A stretch of 64,000 bases of DNA. It comes from Chimonanthus salicifolius. Its lineage: Eukaryota > Streptophyta > Magnoliopsida > Laurales > Calycanthaceae. Each line of letters opens with the position of its first letter. Positions within the stretch are counted from its first letter, which is position 1. Positions 1-11,923 of the stretch are shown one piece after another. Made by a program: the position numbers and the translations under genes. Location: contig CM023539.1 of assembly GCA_013350335.1 (NCBI GenBank), forward strand, positions 25,723,043 through 25,787,042, written 5' to 3'. The notes below the pieces were generated by a model. That model did not search any database. It was not told the DNA's origin and saw nothing but the letters and a program-made list of their open reading frames with translations.

Positions 1-684
1 GGCACTCCCAATGTGTACACCATTACTTGTCCTTGAAACAAGTTCAACCCCTCATGTTCCCACTTGACTCACTTGGGATAAGGGTCTCCATGTCTTCCAA
101 TCTAACTTACCCAACTCATTAGCTCAACTCACCTCATTTAATGCATTTGAGTCAACTCCATTATTTGATTCATTTCCAACTCAATTCAGCCCCAACTCAA
201 CCTGATTTGACTCACCCCTTGAACTCACTTGAGGGTCCACACAGTCAACCATGGTCAACATGGTCAGCTAGACCCATTGGGTCCCAATTTAGCTCATTGA
301 TCCAATTTTGGCTCCATGACCCATTTATGGGTGGTTTACCCATTTGAATGTGGTTTACACACTTGCATCAAGCCTACCCATTTATCCTTCATTTAATTCC
401 CAATCAATTCAACTTAACCCAATTAAAATTGATCTCACCCAATGGTCAAATAAGTCCACCACGACCCATTGGGTCCCAATTGGGTCCTTTGACCCAAATA
501 ACCATCTTGACCCAATTAGATGTACATTACCCATTTATTTTAATTTGAACCTTAACATATGTACATTGGATCTTAATTGAACCATGGGTCCCGCAATTTT
601 CTCATCTACGATTATAACCTTCTAATTTACCATTCCAATGGCATTTTTGTAAATATTTATATCTTTGAAAAATCAGGGTGTTAC
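1..684 (-). mobile_element. Partial long LTR (family S), cut by window edge
   Basis: On the minus strand this begins TGTAACACCCTGATTTTTC at 684, closely matching the start of the family S LTR at 59090. Like the other copies it is rich in CCCAATTGGG/GACCCATTGGGTC words. The rest lies left of the window, so its size and TSD cannot be read. Reading frames inside it (141-580) are by-products of the repeats, not genes. Confidence 0.75.
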
Positions 685-1271
685 ATAACCTTCAAATAAA
701 TTTATGTGTAGCACATTCCAAAATTCTTATTAGTTGACAATAAGTTGGAATGCGTTTGGATTCATCACCTACACTTCACAAACTTTTTAAGTGAGGGAAA
801 ACAACGCATTATACCTTTACTATGCATGGTAATTCTCTAGTTTATTTGTATGACTGAGAATGGAAAAATATTGCGTAATGTAAGGTGTTTTAGAATATAA
901 TATTGGATTTACAAACATACTCGGTGTATGTTTGAATAGTGGTTGTAATCTGAGGCTTACTAACAGTAGTGTAAGGGGATTTGGCTAAGTGTTCTAATGG
1001 CAGTGAGGAGACTCAGTCTACTTAGATAAATGGAAATCAATCACTAACCTTTTTGAAAAATCCAATTATTATGTTCGGATTAGATGAATGTTATGTTTAC
1101 TGTTATGGTGTTATTTATAATATTATTGAGATTGGTTGATAATATTGTGGCCATAATAATAATGTTGTAATATGATTTATTACTATACACGTGTGATATT
1201 ATTAAGGTTGGTTTTGATGTTTCAAAACATGTAGCATGATGGTAGAGCATGATGGTTTTGAATGTTCTAAG
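685..1271. other. AT-rich non-coding stretch, nothing recognised
   Basis: There is no usable reading frame, no repeat boundary and no RNA gene. It separates the edge LTR from the TRIM and may be the upstream part of the LTR-like block that resumes at 4769. I could not align it to the second copy of that block. Confidence 0.5.
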
Positions 1272-1490
1272 TATTAATGACCAGTCCCACTAGCATGATA
1301 TTGTCGGCTCTGGGCCTCACACACGGCCTGTACGACTTTCAATCAGCAAACCAAGCCACTGTTACTCCCAAAAGGCCTCATGCTAAAAGGAGGAAGGCTA
1401 CCACTTATATATCAGAGAATTTTCAAAGCAACTAGCAATGTGGGACTACACGCTCCACATTATAGACCCCCTCTGGGGTGGGGTATTACA
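1272..1490 (-). repeat. TRIM 3' LTR (left copy)
   Basis: On the minus strand it runs from TGTAATACCCC at 1490 to the GGTCATTA end near 1272, about 219 bp. It keeps the promoter-like pair described at 1404-1446. Confidence 0.65.
1404..1446 (-). promoter_or_regulatory. snRNA-type promoter pair (USE + TATA) in TRIM LTR
   Basis: On the minus strand GTCCCACATTG (1446-1436) matches the plant snRNA upstream sequence element RTCCCACATCG at 10 of 11 positions. Exactly 24 bp downstream is TATATAAG (1411-1404). In plant snRNA genes a USE-TATA gap of about this length marks Pol III genes (U6, U3), and a gap about 10 bp longer marks Pol II genes. The same pair with the same gap is in the other TRIM at 19318-19360. 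Activity is inferred only; a TTTT run lies shortly downstream. Confidence 0.5.
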
Positions 1491-1577
1491 ATCTACCCCA
1501 TTAAAGCTAGAGCCGGACCCGACTCTGCACACACAATAACCAAGCCCACACCCTCATGCAGATAATTGAACCATCAT

Positions 1578-1586
1578 CTGATACCA
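1578..1586 (-). other. Primer binding site of TRIM
   Basis: The minus strand reads TGGTATCAG, the start of the tRNA-Met complementary PBS, two bases from the right LTR. Confidence 0.6.
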
Positions 1587-1588
1587 TT

Positions 1589-1793
1589 TGTAATGACCCA
1601 TCCCACTAGCATGATATTCTCCGCTCTGGGTCGCACACACGACCAGCACGACTTTCAATTGGCGAGCCAACCCACTGTTGCTCCCAAAAAGCCTCATCCT
1701 AGAAGGAGGAAGGCTACCCCTAAAACACCACCCAATTGGCCATGCATCCAACCGTCCATCTATAATACCCATTAATCACAACCCTTCATTACA
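1589..1793 (-). repeat. TRIM 5' LTR (right copy), diverged
   Basis: The first 130 bp (plus strand) match the left LTR. After GGCTACC the two diverge. The right copy has no USE or TATA and ends in CATTACA at 1793, so it is rearranged or mosaic. Confidence 0.5.
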
Positions 1794-1813
1794 AGCATTC
1801 GAAATACACTCAA

Positions 1814-4763
1814 TGTCATGCCCTGACCTGATTGTGGGCCCAGAACGTGACTAATTTTTCTTTTTATCCCAATCATATATCATCATAGCTGGGCTGGATC
1901 CTCAAGTTAAACATTTAAGCCCATTATAATAAAATTTCACACGTGCTCCTCACACGTGGACTCATTCATGTACCATATCTACCAATATACAAACACATAT
2001 CATACAAACAAATATTTACATTCATACTCTTAGAGTTATGTACGAAAACATGGTAGTTTATACATGCTTACACTTAAAATGCCACGGGTGGTACTAAAAT
2101 CAACAAAACATCATTGCTATGAAAGTATATATAGTAAACATATCTCCCATCTGCGGGAAATATGAGTGACTGCAATGGCTCCCTTATCCTAAGTCCATAA
2201 TAGAGGTTCCCCCTCCTCATGTGCTAATCCTGTAATGTAAGGGATGTGAGCTCCGAGCCCAATGAAGAGGGCTTAAATAATATCTTAACATAATATTATA
2301 GGTTAGATAATGCAGTCAAATTTTGCAAATATCATAATAACAACAATGGTCTATTTTACTATTAACATCATAAATTTACTCAAAATCACAAATAGTTTGT
2401 AATACCATTTTTTTTACCAATTTATCACAAATGCCAGATCACTATCATACATATGAAGCACTACACTGGCTTCCCAAATGCATCAAGTCCCGACACGGTT
2501 AAAATGAAACATCTTGCAACAGCTTAATTGACACCAACGGTCCGACCTCGACGACCAACAATAGCTCAACGACTAAATGTGTGATGGCAGTACCAATAAC
2601 CAATTCTATACTAGGAAATAATCCAAAATCTCTTAACGTATCATATTGCTCAGGTCCTCACATTGGAGAATATCATTCTCAATATCTCTAAGCATCAACA
2701 CTATGCATAATAAACATCATTTTGTATCAATCATAAACATTTCTCAGTAATTCATCAATATCTAGGCATGTAAGTTGGTTCCTTCTTTCTATATAGACTA
2801 CTAGACCTCGATTCCCTGACACTTTGTTATGCTTCTATTCTAATAGTTAGAACAAATTTCATCCCTTACATAGAATCAGTGTCAAGTCTCATTTTCTGTC
2901 CTACTTAGTCTTTTCCATCTTATATAATATCCATGAATCCACTTATTTTCTTAGAGTCTAGGTTTTCAAAACCTGATTTACCAATCGCATTTGATTAAGT
3001 CTTCTCACCGTAAATTGTTCGGTATTTGCAGGAATCTATAACACACAATAAAACTACAAGTAAATACATATTTACAGTTGTAACACAAATAATCTTTCTG
3101 ATTTTTTTTTGGGGAAGTAAAGGAAATGGCTGTGAGTCCATACTACAAGTTATTACTTCATTTTAATTTAAGTAAGAAGAGCTAGCCATCCAAACACACA
3201 ATGAAAGAAAAAGAAAAGTACTCAGTGTCCAGTCTCGTATTTTTTCCTAGTCAGGGTCGAGTATTGAGACTTTGCCCAGAGGTTACAGTAATGAAATGTA
3301 AAATTTCTTAGGTCACTACTCGTATTGCCTTCTGGATTAGGAGCATGGAGACATATTGAGTTAGGCGTAGAGAGTTCAGTAAAATAAACCAATCAGTGCT
3401 CGATCCTTTTTACCACCGAACGCCGAATGAAAAAGAAAAAAATATCGTTGTGCTACAGATGACCACCGAGTGGCATTTCCGCTGCGCTACAGGTGGAGGG
3501 TTTCGGCCTGGAAGTGAACATCCAATGCGAGAAAATAAACACACAAGTAGCTAGAGTTAGTAATATTTTTAAATTAGAATATTGGCCTCTGAAACTGATT
3601 ATTAGAAACAAATTATAAATTCTAAACTGCAAATTTTACAAATTTTATAAACAATTTCAAAAATTATCTTTGATTTTGATGTTGTAACACCAAATACTTG
3701 AAAAAGCCATGATTTCTAAATTTTCAAAGTCCAAATGAACTCAAATCTAATTCTAAACTTGTTAGAATTTCAAAAGAAATGCAATGCATACCTTCGCTCT
3801 GAGATTTGAATAGAGTTTCAATCCTCCAAAATTTTCCACTAAAATTAGTTGAAGAAAAGAAAAGAAATGAAGGAAGAAGATGAAGAAACTGGCATCAATC
3901 TGCACTTAGATTTTAGATGAAAATTTCTTCATCACTTATGCTGAATTTATAAAAAATGGGACAGAAGGTTGTAAGCTCCTTTTAGTAGCTTATGCATGTG
4001 CTTGTGGAAGAGGAGCTTGTAAGCTACTTGCAGTAGCTTATGCAGATGCTTGTGGGAGAGGAGCTTGTAAGCTTATTGCAGTAGCTTATGCACGTGGTTA
4101 TATTTTATACTTCTTAGTCTTATCTTTATTATTTAGACAATAAAGGGGTTTAAGTAAAATAATTCATCCGGGTCAAATGATTGAGTTTCAAAAATCAGTG
4201 AAGCTATAAAAATCTAGGGATGAATATATTTCAAAAACTTGTCAATTTTAGCAAAAACGACGTATTTGTTATTTTTAATCAACTTTTGAAGTATCTATTA
4301 GCGGAAATCCGATTTTGTAGTGACATTCAAAAAAATTATCTTACCAAAGAGTTCTAAACATTGAACATGATTCAAATTTTACAAATACTTCAAAATTAAC
4401 ATTTTACAAACAAGGACCGCGTCGGGTCAAATTTAGCTACACTTACGATGATTAGAAAATCGATCCGACATGTTATTTACATTCGAAACTCAACATCATT
4501 TAAGGTGTATGATTTTGTAAATCAAAACACATCAAATATGTGGCTTTTCAAATAAATATAATAAACGAATATTATTTTGGGAAAATTACCATTTTGCCCT
4601 TCCAACTTAAATGAGTTGGATTCATGAGTTACTGAATTCTGATTGGGCCAAACTTGGACTTTTCAGAAAGCCCACATCATAATCTTCATTATTAACGGAT
4701 CATAAAACATTCTTAACGGCACAAAGCCCATAATTAAGTCTAAGTCACGGTGAGGGTATTACA
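1814..4763 (-). mobile_element. Solo LTR (family D), 2950 bp
   Basis: The block is bounded by TGTCATGCCC at 1814 and GGGTATTACA at 4763, and flanked by identical 5-bp duplications CTCAA (1809-1813 and 4764-4768). On the minus strand this is a canonical TG...CA LTR starting TGTAATACCC. It contains the minus-strand motif CATTGGGCTCGGAGCTCAC (near 2260), a GGGC...GCTCAC motif shared by Ty3 LTRs in this window. There is no internal region, so it is a solo LTR left by recombination between two LTRs. It sits inside the LTR-like block that resumes at 4769. Confidence 0.88.
3971..4095. repeat. Three 48-bp tandem units, each a hairpin
   Basis: Units begin at 3971, 4019 and 4067. The middle one contains AAGCTACTTGCAGTAGCTT, an 8-bp inverted repeat with a 3-base loop. 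The outer two are imperfect versions. The intervening text (TATGCA..TGCTTGTGG.AGAGGAGCTTG) is also shared. Confidence 0.85.
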
Positions 4764-5943
4764 CTCAAACCCTAATCGGCCACTATCCTATCTTTTCTCG
4801 TCTATGCGCATATCCACTTCATGCACACACATGACACTCTCACCTCATGAATCCCTAGCCGATCCTACCCCATCCATTTTAATTAACCCTAGCTTTCTTT
4901 TATCATTAAATCCTAGCCATTCAATCCCCCATCTAAACCTTGATAAATCCCAACCATCCATCTCGATTTAAATCCTATAAATAGAGCATTAGGGCTACCT
5001 GTGAAATTCAAATTTGGCTCTGGAGGAATCAATTAGGCTTGGACCAAAGGAAGAGAAGGAAGAAAAAGAAAGAAAAATACATTGGAAATTCGTGCACTCT
5101 AAGGGTTTAAGGTTTGATTTCTTTTATTTTCCAATTATTTTTGTATTTCTGAATTCAATTCCAAAGTATGTAATTTCGAATTCCATGTATTGAATGAAAT
5201 CAAAGTGCAATGAAATATTTAGGATCTGGTTTTCCAATTAATTGATGTTGTGTGATAAATGTCCTGCTCCCAATTTACGTCATTGAAATTTAATGTTGTG
5301 ATTAAATTTACCACCCCACTCTGGAATTGGATGCAATGAAAATTTTGATTTGGATAGGACATTTTTTCTGATTTTTAAGGCTTTTGCTTTACAAATTTGT
5401 AATGAAAATTTAAGATCAGAACCAAACTTCTATTCAGTCTATGGTCTAATTTTAGACTTTCATGGTTTTAATTCTTGAATTATTTTAATGAGTGGCATGA
5501 ACACAAAGTTAATTAATTTACGCGAGCTCTGGGTTTTAGGCTTTGATTTTATCAATAAAATTGGGAAAATAATGCAATTGATTTCTAAGGACCAATTCCA
5601 ATGTATCACATGTATTATCTTTGATTTATTTAAATTCTTTAATTTTTTATTAGTTTTATTTTTCCTCTCCACTCTTGATTTAAATGGTGACTAGGTTGAG
5701 ATTAGAATAACTAATTTCTGATTAAATCTGAGTTAGATCTAAGTTATTTTTTATTTTCTATTTAATTCATCAATACAAGTGTCGAGTTAGAAATATATAT
5801 TAAATAATTGGTTAATAATTGTAAATGTTCAAGATATATTTTCTGTAATTCTGTTGGATTTGACCTCGCATTTATTTACTATGCTATATATGGCTCGTGC
5901 ACTTGCGTGTAAATAAATATAAAACTTTTTATTCACAACACCT
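4764..5943 (+). mobile_element. LTR-like block, copy 1 (Tat/Athila-like?)
   Basis: This block and 27294-28614 share a layout: a pyrimidine-rich upstream part, a TATA box (TATAAATAG at 4976-4984 here, TATAAATA at 27457 there), a purine-rich leader, then an AT-rich stretch ending with the shared words TGACCT, CTATAT..ATGG and GTGC.CTTGCG.GTA. This looks like U3-R-U5 of one LTR family. The lineage name is a guess from memory. The solo LTR at 1814-4763 interrupts its upstream part. The exact ends are unknown. Confidence 0.5.
4976..4984 (+). promoter_or_regulatory. TATA box of LTR-like block
   Basis: TATAAATAG is followed within 100 bp by a purine-rich leader. The equivalent box is at 27457-27464 in the second copy. 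Confidence 0.5.
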
Positions 5944-6178
5944 TCCCCCAAATGGGCCCCACTAGTGTGATGACCCAACTCCTTAGAGGAGGTTGGAGTG
6001 ACAATAAAACAAATGAGATCATGGAACCCTGTTGGAACGGTGACGTCGGCTAAGGAGACTTGGTCCCGTAAGGTTACCGTCGAAGAATAGGTCCCTCACA
6101 TGCTACGCGTTGTAAGGAGTTCTCATGGCTATTTGAGTTGTTGTCGAGGAGTATGACCTGTTAGTCGAGCTAGCCAAA

Positions 6179-7950
6179 TGTCTAGAATAGTCCTAGAGGG
6201 AGGTGAATAAAACTATTGGAGAATTTTAAATTCTATTAAAATATTGGGCACTTTAATATTCTAAATGTGATTTACAAGCAAGATTAAGTTTAAGCAAATT
6301 ATGTGCAATAAGATATGAGCTAAAGCAAGTACACAAAACAAGGTGAAGGAGATGAGAAGAGATGGAGAATTGTGACACAATGTTTTTTACGTGGTTCGGT
6401 AACCTTATCTACATCCACGCCTCAAGTACATCACTTAAGGATTTCAGTAAACTTCTCATTCACGAGTGGAGAAGATACCTATTACAATTTTTGATCTCCT
6501 TCACGGGTGGAGATTGAACCTTTACAACACTTGATCTTCTTCACGGGTGAAGATCTAACCGTTGACACACGAGAACACGTCTCTTGAAATTTCACAAGGG
6601 TTACACGAACCCTTTACAATTTTCTTAACAAATGATGAATGTAGTTGTGCTTTGAAAACTACCAAGAACTTAGCCTTGAGTTGCTTGAAATAACTTTGGC
6701 TTATTCTTGAATGTCCTCATCTTCTTGACTTGATGTAGATGCTCTAATGAAGTCCAACCAAGATATTAGTAAGAAGGCCTAAGGTAGATAATGGATTTTC
6801 CTATGAGGATTAAGACCCTAGAAAGAATCTCCACTTAACCCATTCAATTTTGATGCTCAAGATATGCCTATGAGAGCTTTGAATGTGTTTGAGATTAAGA
6901 TTCAAACCTTAGAGTGTTTAATTATGGAGTATGTAAGCTTTGGAAAAGAGGCTTAGGGATGATAATTGATTTTCCTATAAATCAATCCTTCCCTAAGGTG
7001 TTTCTCAATAACACATGCAATATTGAGCTTAAGATGCTCAAAGATTTGCCTATTGAGTGCTTTGAATGTGTTTGAGAATGGTTTTAAAGTAATGAAGGTA
7101 TAACTATGGAGTTCTGGTTCTCTAAGAATGATTTGAATGTTGGAGAATGTTTGAGATGATTTAGCTTATCAAGGATCAACTTATAGAATGCTCTAAGGTC
7201 ATATATTTAAAGCCCCCTCGAAAATGTGGCCATTGGAAGTCGAAATCTCAACAAAATAGCCGTTGAAAACTTACCGTTACGTTTTCAGTCGACTGAAATT
7301 GAAGATTCAGTAGACTGAAAATGCCAGATATCTCAGTTAAAATAGCTGAGAGGAATTCAGTCAACTGAAAAATATCAGAGGCTGAAATTGCGTTTTGCTG
7401 CATTTTTAGTCTATTGATTTGACAGTTTTGTACACCTCCACTAAAACATCCATTACTTAGGTTCCGAACTCGATTTTGAGAGTTCTTGGGCTCATTGGAA
7501 AGCTCATTGAGAAATATCTTTACTCACCAAATTTGGTCCAATTTGAAGTCCATTTGATACATTAAAGAATCTCTCAAAGTGAGGGTATATGACAAACTTG
7601 TTTTATTCTGTTTTGCACACTTTCATTGAAATGCTCATAACTTGAGCTATACATTTCCGAATTGGGTGTTCTTGGGCTTTTTAGAAAATCCTTTCTAAAA
7701 TAGGGCAAAACAAAACTAACCTAAGGAATCCAATTTTGTTTTAACAAATTCTAAGTTGTGGACTATATGGTTTGTCCAAATGTTAATTTTAGGTTTTCTA
7801 AGTTAGTCTTAAGGTCCAAATACCTATGTTGGTTGGCATTCATGAAGTTCTTCCTGTTTTGATGCGATGCCTTGCAAATGACGCCTGTTTTGGAGCTTCA
7901 AACTTGATTTGACTATGCAAGTCTTTCAGATGTGTGGTCTTGGCTACGTA
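6179..7950 (+). mobile_element. Copia (SIRE-like) LTR fragment; right end uncertain
   Basis: It starts TGTCTAGAATAG with a nearby AGAGGGAGGTGAATA and later reads ACGTGGTTCGGTAACC..CTACATCCACGCCTC, wording typical of plant SIRE-type LTRs. It contains an iterated quasi-palindrome at 7284-7369. Non-coding. I could not find a matching TSD, so the right end is approximate. Confidence 0.5.
7284..7369. repeat. Iterated TTCAGTCGACTGAA palindromes
   Basis: TTCAGTCGACTGAA (7284-7297) is a perfect 14-bp palindrome. TTCAGTAGACTGAA (7306-7319) and TTCAGTCAACTGAA (7356-7369) each differ by one base. Between them CTCAG..CTGAG (7332-7350) is a fourth, different inverted repeat. Confidence 0.9.
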
Positions 7951-9012
7951 GACGGTCACGACTCAATCAAAGAAATTGACAACTTAGGACTCAGTCGGAT
8001 ACAATCACGAAATTGACAACTCAGTCTGACTCAGAGGAGACAGATTTAACTTTTAGGCCAACATGACTCTCACATGCCATGTGCTGGAGGGCGCTCTCAC
8101 GGCTAACTAGCACACTTGGTGTGTGTTGATCCGTAGGGTTAGGCATCATATACACCTTGGGTGATGGGCCTACGTGGTAAGGCTTGATTCAACCGCCTTA
8201 GAGCTTGAATGAATCGTATATGAGGTGAAGGGACGCAGGGCGAGGTAGACTCGAGCACACTAGACGTAGGTCACTCACTTAATAAGTCATGGGCCCTAAG
8301 TCTCGCTAGGGGTCGTGAGATGTTTATGATGTTTAACTGCCCGTTCCATAGAAGTATCCATTTGGGGCTTTGTTCTCAAAAGATGACATGATAACACGAC
8401 TCATTGCATAACTTTACTTATATTCCATTTCATATATCATGTAGGTGCATGAGTGTGTAGCATGTATTGTTTTCCTCATTGACCTTGTTGATGCTCACCT
8501 CCTTGCAATTTCAGGTAATATTGCACTAGCAGGGTCCGAGGGACCAAGAGGGCGAGTATGGACTACACATTTTGCTGATTTCAACGTACACCTCACTTAT
8601 TATGATATTTTTCTATTTTGTTATGGCATGGTTATGTTTTAATGTTGTTGTATAATTCTAAACCATGAATTATTACCCTTTGAGACAATGTATGTGTACT
8701 TGGAGACCTTTTATGAGACCATTGTGATATTTAGAAGTTTGGGAATGTACTATTTGTAGTGATTGAGGATGAGATGTTGTATGGTTTGGACAGGTGTTTT
8801 GTAGAGACCACGATTGGTCCAATTGTCCTACTTTTATGGGAGACTTTGCAGAAATTTTGGTAGGGGCTCCACTTCTTTTTAATGGTCTAGGTCCTTGTTT
8901 ATGGTTCACAGTGTGTTTCCCACATGTGATATTTAATATTTATGGTGTTTTAAATGAAAAGAAAAAAATTTATCCCCGTCACATGCCGCTTTTGGGCTGG
9001 GGCATGACATGT

Positions 9013-9024
9013 TGGTAACAGAGC
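9013..9024 (+). other. Primer binding site of Ty3 element 1
   Basis: TGGTAACAGAGC, a one-base variant of the tRNA-Met PBS TGGTATCAGAGC, lies three bases after the 5' LTR. Confidence 0.8.
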
Positions 9025-9221
9025 TTAGGCTCATCTTCCCCTAGGATTGTGCCTATGGAGTTGACCGCTAACTGTCTAGGGTAGGAAATTGTTTTGTTTT
9101 GGAGGGAGTTTTCTGTTGGGTGTGAATGTATGATTGCTTGATTGGTTGTTTCTTGTTGGATTCGATGCCCTTATATGCATGTGTTGGCCTATACTGATAT
9201 GACTGTTAAATATTTTAGACG

Positions 9222-9898
9222 ATGGCCAAGGGCAGAAATACCCACAACACCTAACAAATTTCAGAAAACAATGATGGCAACCGTGTGGTGGAGGAAGCCG
9301 CCGCCCGAGAAGTGGCCATCCAAGCCGAGGTTGAGCGAAGAGTCCAAGAAGTCTTAGTGGCTAAGCAAGCCACTGAGCAGGAACAAAGTTTGGCCTAGGA
9401 GACACAAACATAAACAGAGGTGAACTCGATTTCCCAACACCGAGCACCTATAGCTCTTTGTGAGTTCAAGAGATAGTCTCCTCCGGTATTCAAGGCTGAT
9501 CGGAATCCAATGGCCGCGGAAGAGTGGTTAGAGGAGATAAAATTGATTTTGGACACGATGGATATCTATGATGAGGAGACCCACGTCAAGTTTGCATCTT
9601 TTCAGTTGGGTGGTGAGTCCCGCCATTGACGGAAAGTAATGAAGATTGTTAAGGCAAACAAGCCAATTTCATGGAATGAGTTCAAAGGAATGTTTTTAGC
9701 ACAATACTTCCCAGCAGTGATTAAAGAGAGCAAGCTAAATGATTTTCTAGCCTTAACGCAAGGTGATATGTCAGTGACACAATATTTGGCTCGTTTTAAC
9801 GAGTTGGCCCGATTTGCTCCTAGCATAGTAGTGGATGATAGAGCAAAGGGCCACAGATTTGAGTAGGGCTTGCACCATGATGAGCACAGGAAATTGAC
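9222..9898 (+). pseudogene. gag: Ty3 gag, N-terminal half (element 1)
   Basis: Encodes the capsid part of a Ty3 Gag, which packages element RNA into virus-like particles. The matrix-like start (MAKGRN) is followed by a charged coiled stretch and the retrotransposon gag domain, with the recognisable pieces AAEEWLEEIKLILDTM, ISWNEFKGMFLAQYFP, MSVTQYLARFNELARFAP and RAKGHRFE. Several stops interrupt it, including one after RFE where this family normally continues. The longest open part is 9639-9866. The reading breaks off at about 9898 and the matching downstream part is found at 28612, so an insertion of about 18.7 kb separates them. Confidence 0.85.
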
Positions 9899-10600
9899 TA
9901 TTTTACCCTTGCATTTGGGCTAGTTAGCCCTTGTTTTTGTGTGTTTCAGGATATGTTTAATGGGATTTTGGAAGTTTTGTAGGATTTACAGGGAAATATT
10001 AGATATGAGAATTAAAATGGTGAATTTTGCAATTTATGTGCATAAGTTGATATTTTTTGAAAGTTTGAATTTTTAATAATTATTTTACCACAATTAATTC
10101 AAATCCATTTATGAGAGTTTGGATTAATTTAGTCATTTTTAGAATTGAATGTAAGTGGTGAAATTATTAGATTTTCCAAACTTTGAAAAACCCAATTATT
10201 AAACCCATTAAGAAAAACACATGAAGAAATCTACATGTGTGAAGTCTATTTTCATTATCTCATGATACATATGAGGAAATTCGAAATTTACAAGTCATTA
10301 TGAGAAGATTTTCGAATTTGTTAAGTGGATTAAAGAAAAAGAAACAAAATAAGAAGTTGAGAAAAAGAAGGAAGGTTTGACACAGTGTTAGTATTTTGAC
10401 CATAACTTTTTACTCCAATATCCAATTGCATTGATTCTTTTTGGGTTAAAAAGAAGACTTCAAGGGTACAACTTTGTATTTTACGAAATTTTGTGATTTG
10501 GACATTAACTTGGTCAAAATTGAGCTGTAAGGTGGTACATGTGTAAAAAATAGGATTTCGCACTCACTCTTCGTGGTGTGTTCACACCATGGCCACCTCA

Positions 10601-10623
10601 TGTCACACCCCGCCCTTCCTACA
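10601..10623 (-). repeat. 23-bp remnant of the 3' LTR end of element C
   Basis: It matches the LTR terminus at 11924-11946 at 22 of 23 positions (both start TGTCACACCCC) and then runs straight into gag zinc-knuckle sequence. Confidence 0.8.
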
Positions 10624-11651
10624 CTACTATGTGGACAATATTTGGATGTATGTCCCAGCCAGTGGCAGTAAAAGTACAGCGGTCCTTGAGGGCATGCCTT
10701 TAACATGTGTCCCCACTGCTTACAGTTGTAACACTGCACATGTTTCTGCCCATCTGGCAATTGTCGCTGCCCAGAAAAAATCTTTTGATTAGCTGGAGTA
10801 TCAGGTTTTCTCCTTTTAGAGCTCTGATCATCAGACCTCATCGCACTAGAAAGTCCTTGATTTGAAGTCTGGAAGGCTTCTGATGCTGCCTCCTCAATCT
10901 CTATGGCTCATTGGAACACCTTTGCAAAGGTGAAAAGTCCTGAACCAACCATAGAAAATTTTATCAAGGGACGAAGTCCCTGCTCAAATCTCCTAGCCTT
11001 CATCTCCTCTGTAGTAATTAAATTTGTGGCATAGCGTGCCAGTTCCTTGAATTTGGCCCCATACTGAACCACAGTGTCATTGCCTTGCTTCAAGTCAAAG
11101 AATTTTGAAAATTTTCACTGACGGACCCGTGGGGAAAAGTACTCTGCCAGAAATTTAGATAAAGCTTCCCAAGTACCCACTTCTTCATCCAATTCTTGTA
11201 GGTTAGCCCACCATTCTTCTGCTGCATCACTCAGCTACATAGTGGCCAAAATACTACGGAGATTATCCTCTTGTATGCCTATGTTATCCATAATCTGTTC
11301 CACTTTCTTTAACCAATGTTCCGCGACTACCGGTTTCATATCTCCCTTGAACATGGGAGGATCCTGGCGCTTGAATTCTTGAATTGCAATCATTTCCCTG
11401 GTTTCCTGAGGAGCACGGTTTGTGCCATGAGTTTGCTGCACTACTGTCAAAACTTCCTTTACTACCCTCAGCACAGCATTCAGATCCACAATCACTTGAG
11501 GAGGAGGAGGTGGATTTGAAAGATGTCTCCGAGACCCTTCTAAAGCCGTACTCTCCACTACACCCTCAACAAAAGTTTCTTTGTTAGTCTCCCGATTTGC
11601 AAATTTGACATTGCCTCTTCTCCTTCCTCGGCAATTGCCCTGTCCAACCAT
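10624..11651 (-). pseudogene. gag: Ty3 gag of element C
   Basis: Reads leftwards from ATG at 11651: a basic start (GQGNCRGRRRGN), a proline run, then the gag domain (FKRQDPPMFKGDMKPVVAEHW, AAEEWW, KFLAEYF, QYGAKFKELARYA, ARRFEQGLRP) and two zinc knuckles near the end. The first, CYNCKQWGHMLKAC, is intact. In the second the first cysteine is replaced by tyrosine. The main open pieces are 11235-11651, 10908-11093 and 10446-10841, separated by stops and at least one frameshift. There is no protease or pol because the deletion begins just after the second knuckle. Gag would coat element RNA; this copy cannot be functional. Confidence 0.85.
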
Positions 11652-11909
11652 TCTAGTAAAATCAAAACGGATACATCAATTTCACTAGTAGGCAAAGTTT
11701 TAAAGCAATCGAGCACCTACATTTTTTTCCACCAACAGACATGCTCCATACCTAACATGCTAATCACAACTTAAGACATAATATTCTAAGAGCCAATAGT
11801 CCTACCCTTTTAAAGTTTTTATGCTCACTCACCTAGGGTAGAGAAGGGATCCAACTTGTCTCTAATCTCAGGCCCAACCTCGTACTCGTAATCCGCTGGT
11901 TGAACCCAA

Positions 11910-11921
11910 GCTCTGATACCA
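11910..11921 (-). other. Primer binding site of element C
   Basis: The plus strand reads GCTCTGATACCA, the exact complement of the tRNA-Met PBS, two bases from the LTR start at 11924. Confidence 0.85.
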
Positions 11922-11923
11922 CC

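Larger units (their letters stand above)
1272..1793 (-). mobile_element. TRIM: miniature LTR retrotransposon
   Basis: Two direct repeats begin TAATGACC at about 1275 and 1591 and share about 130 bp, including AGCATGATATT and AGGAGGAAGGCTACC. They enclose only about 100 bp. The bases before the right copy (1578-1586, CTGATACCA) are the complement of a tRNA-Met primer binding site, and the left LTR is followed by ATCTACCCC, a purine tract on the minus strand. Orientation is therefore minus, with the 5' LTR on the right. There is no coding capacity, so the element needs another element's proteins. The design matches a widespread plant TRIM type that I know from memory; no family name is claimed. 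Confidence 0.72.
5966..9009 (+). repeat. 5' LTR of Ty3 element 1 (interrupted)
   Basis: It probably starts TGTGATGACCCA at 5966 and certainly ends GGGGCATGACA at 9009, three bases before the PBS. A copia-type LTR at 6179-7950 interrupts it, leaving about 1.3 kb of its own sequence. Confidence 0.6.

Noticed and set aside
1..580. Small plus-strand frames at the left edge (66-78 codons)
   Set aside because: Made of repeated Asn/Pro/Thr codons from CCCAATTGGG-type words in the edge LTR.
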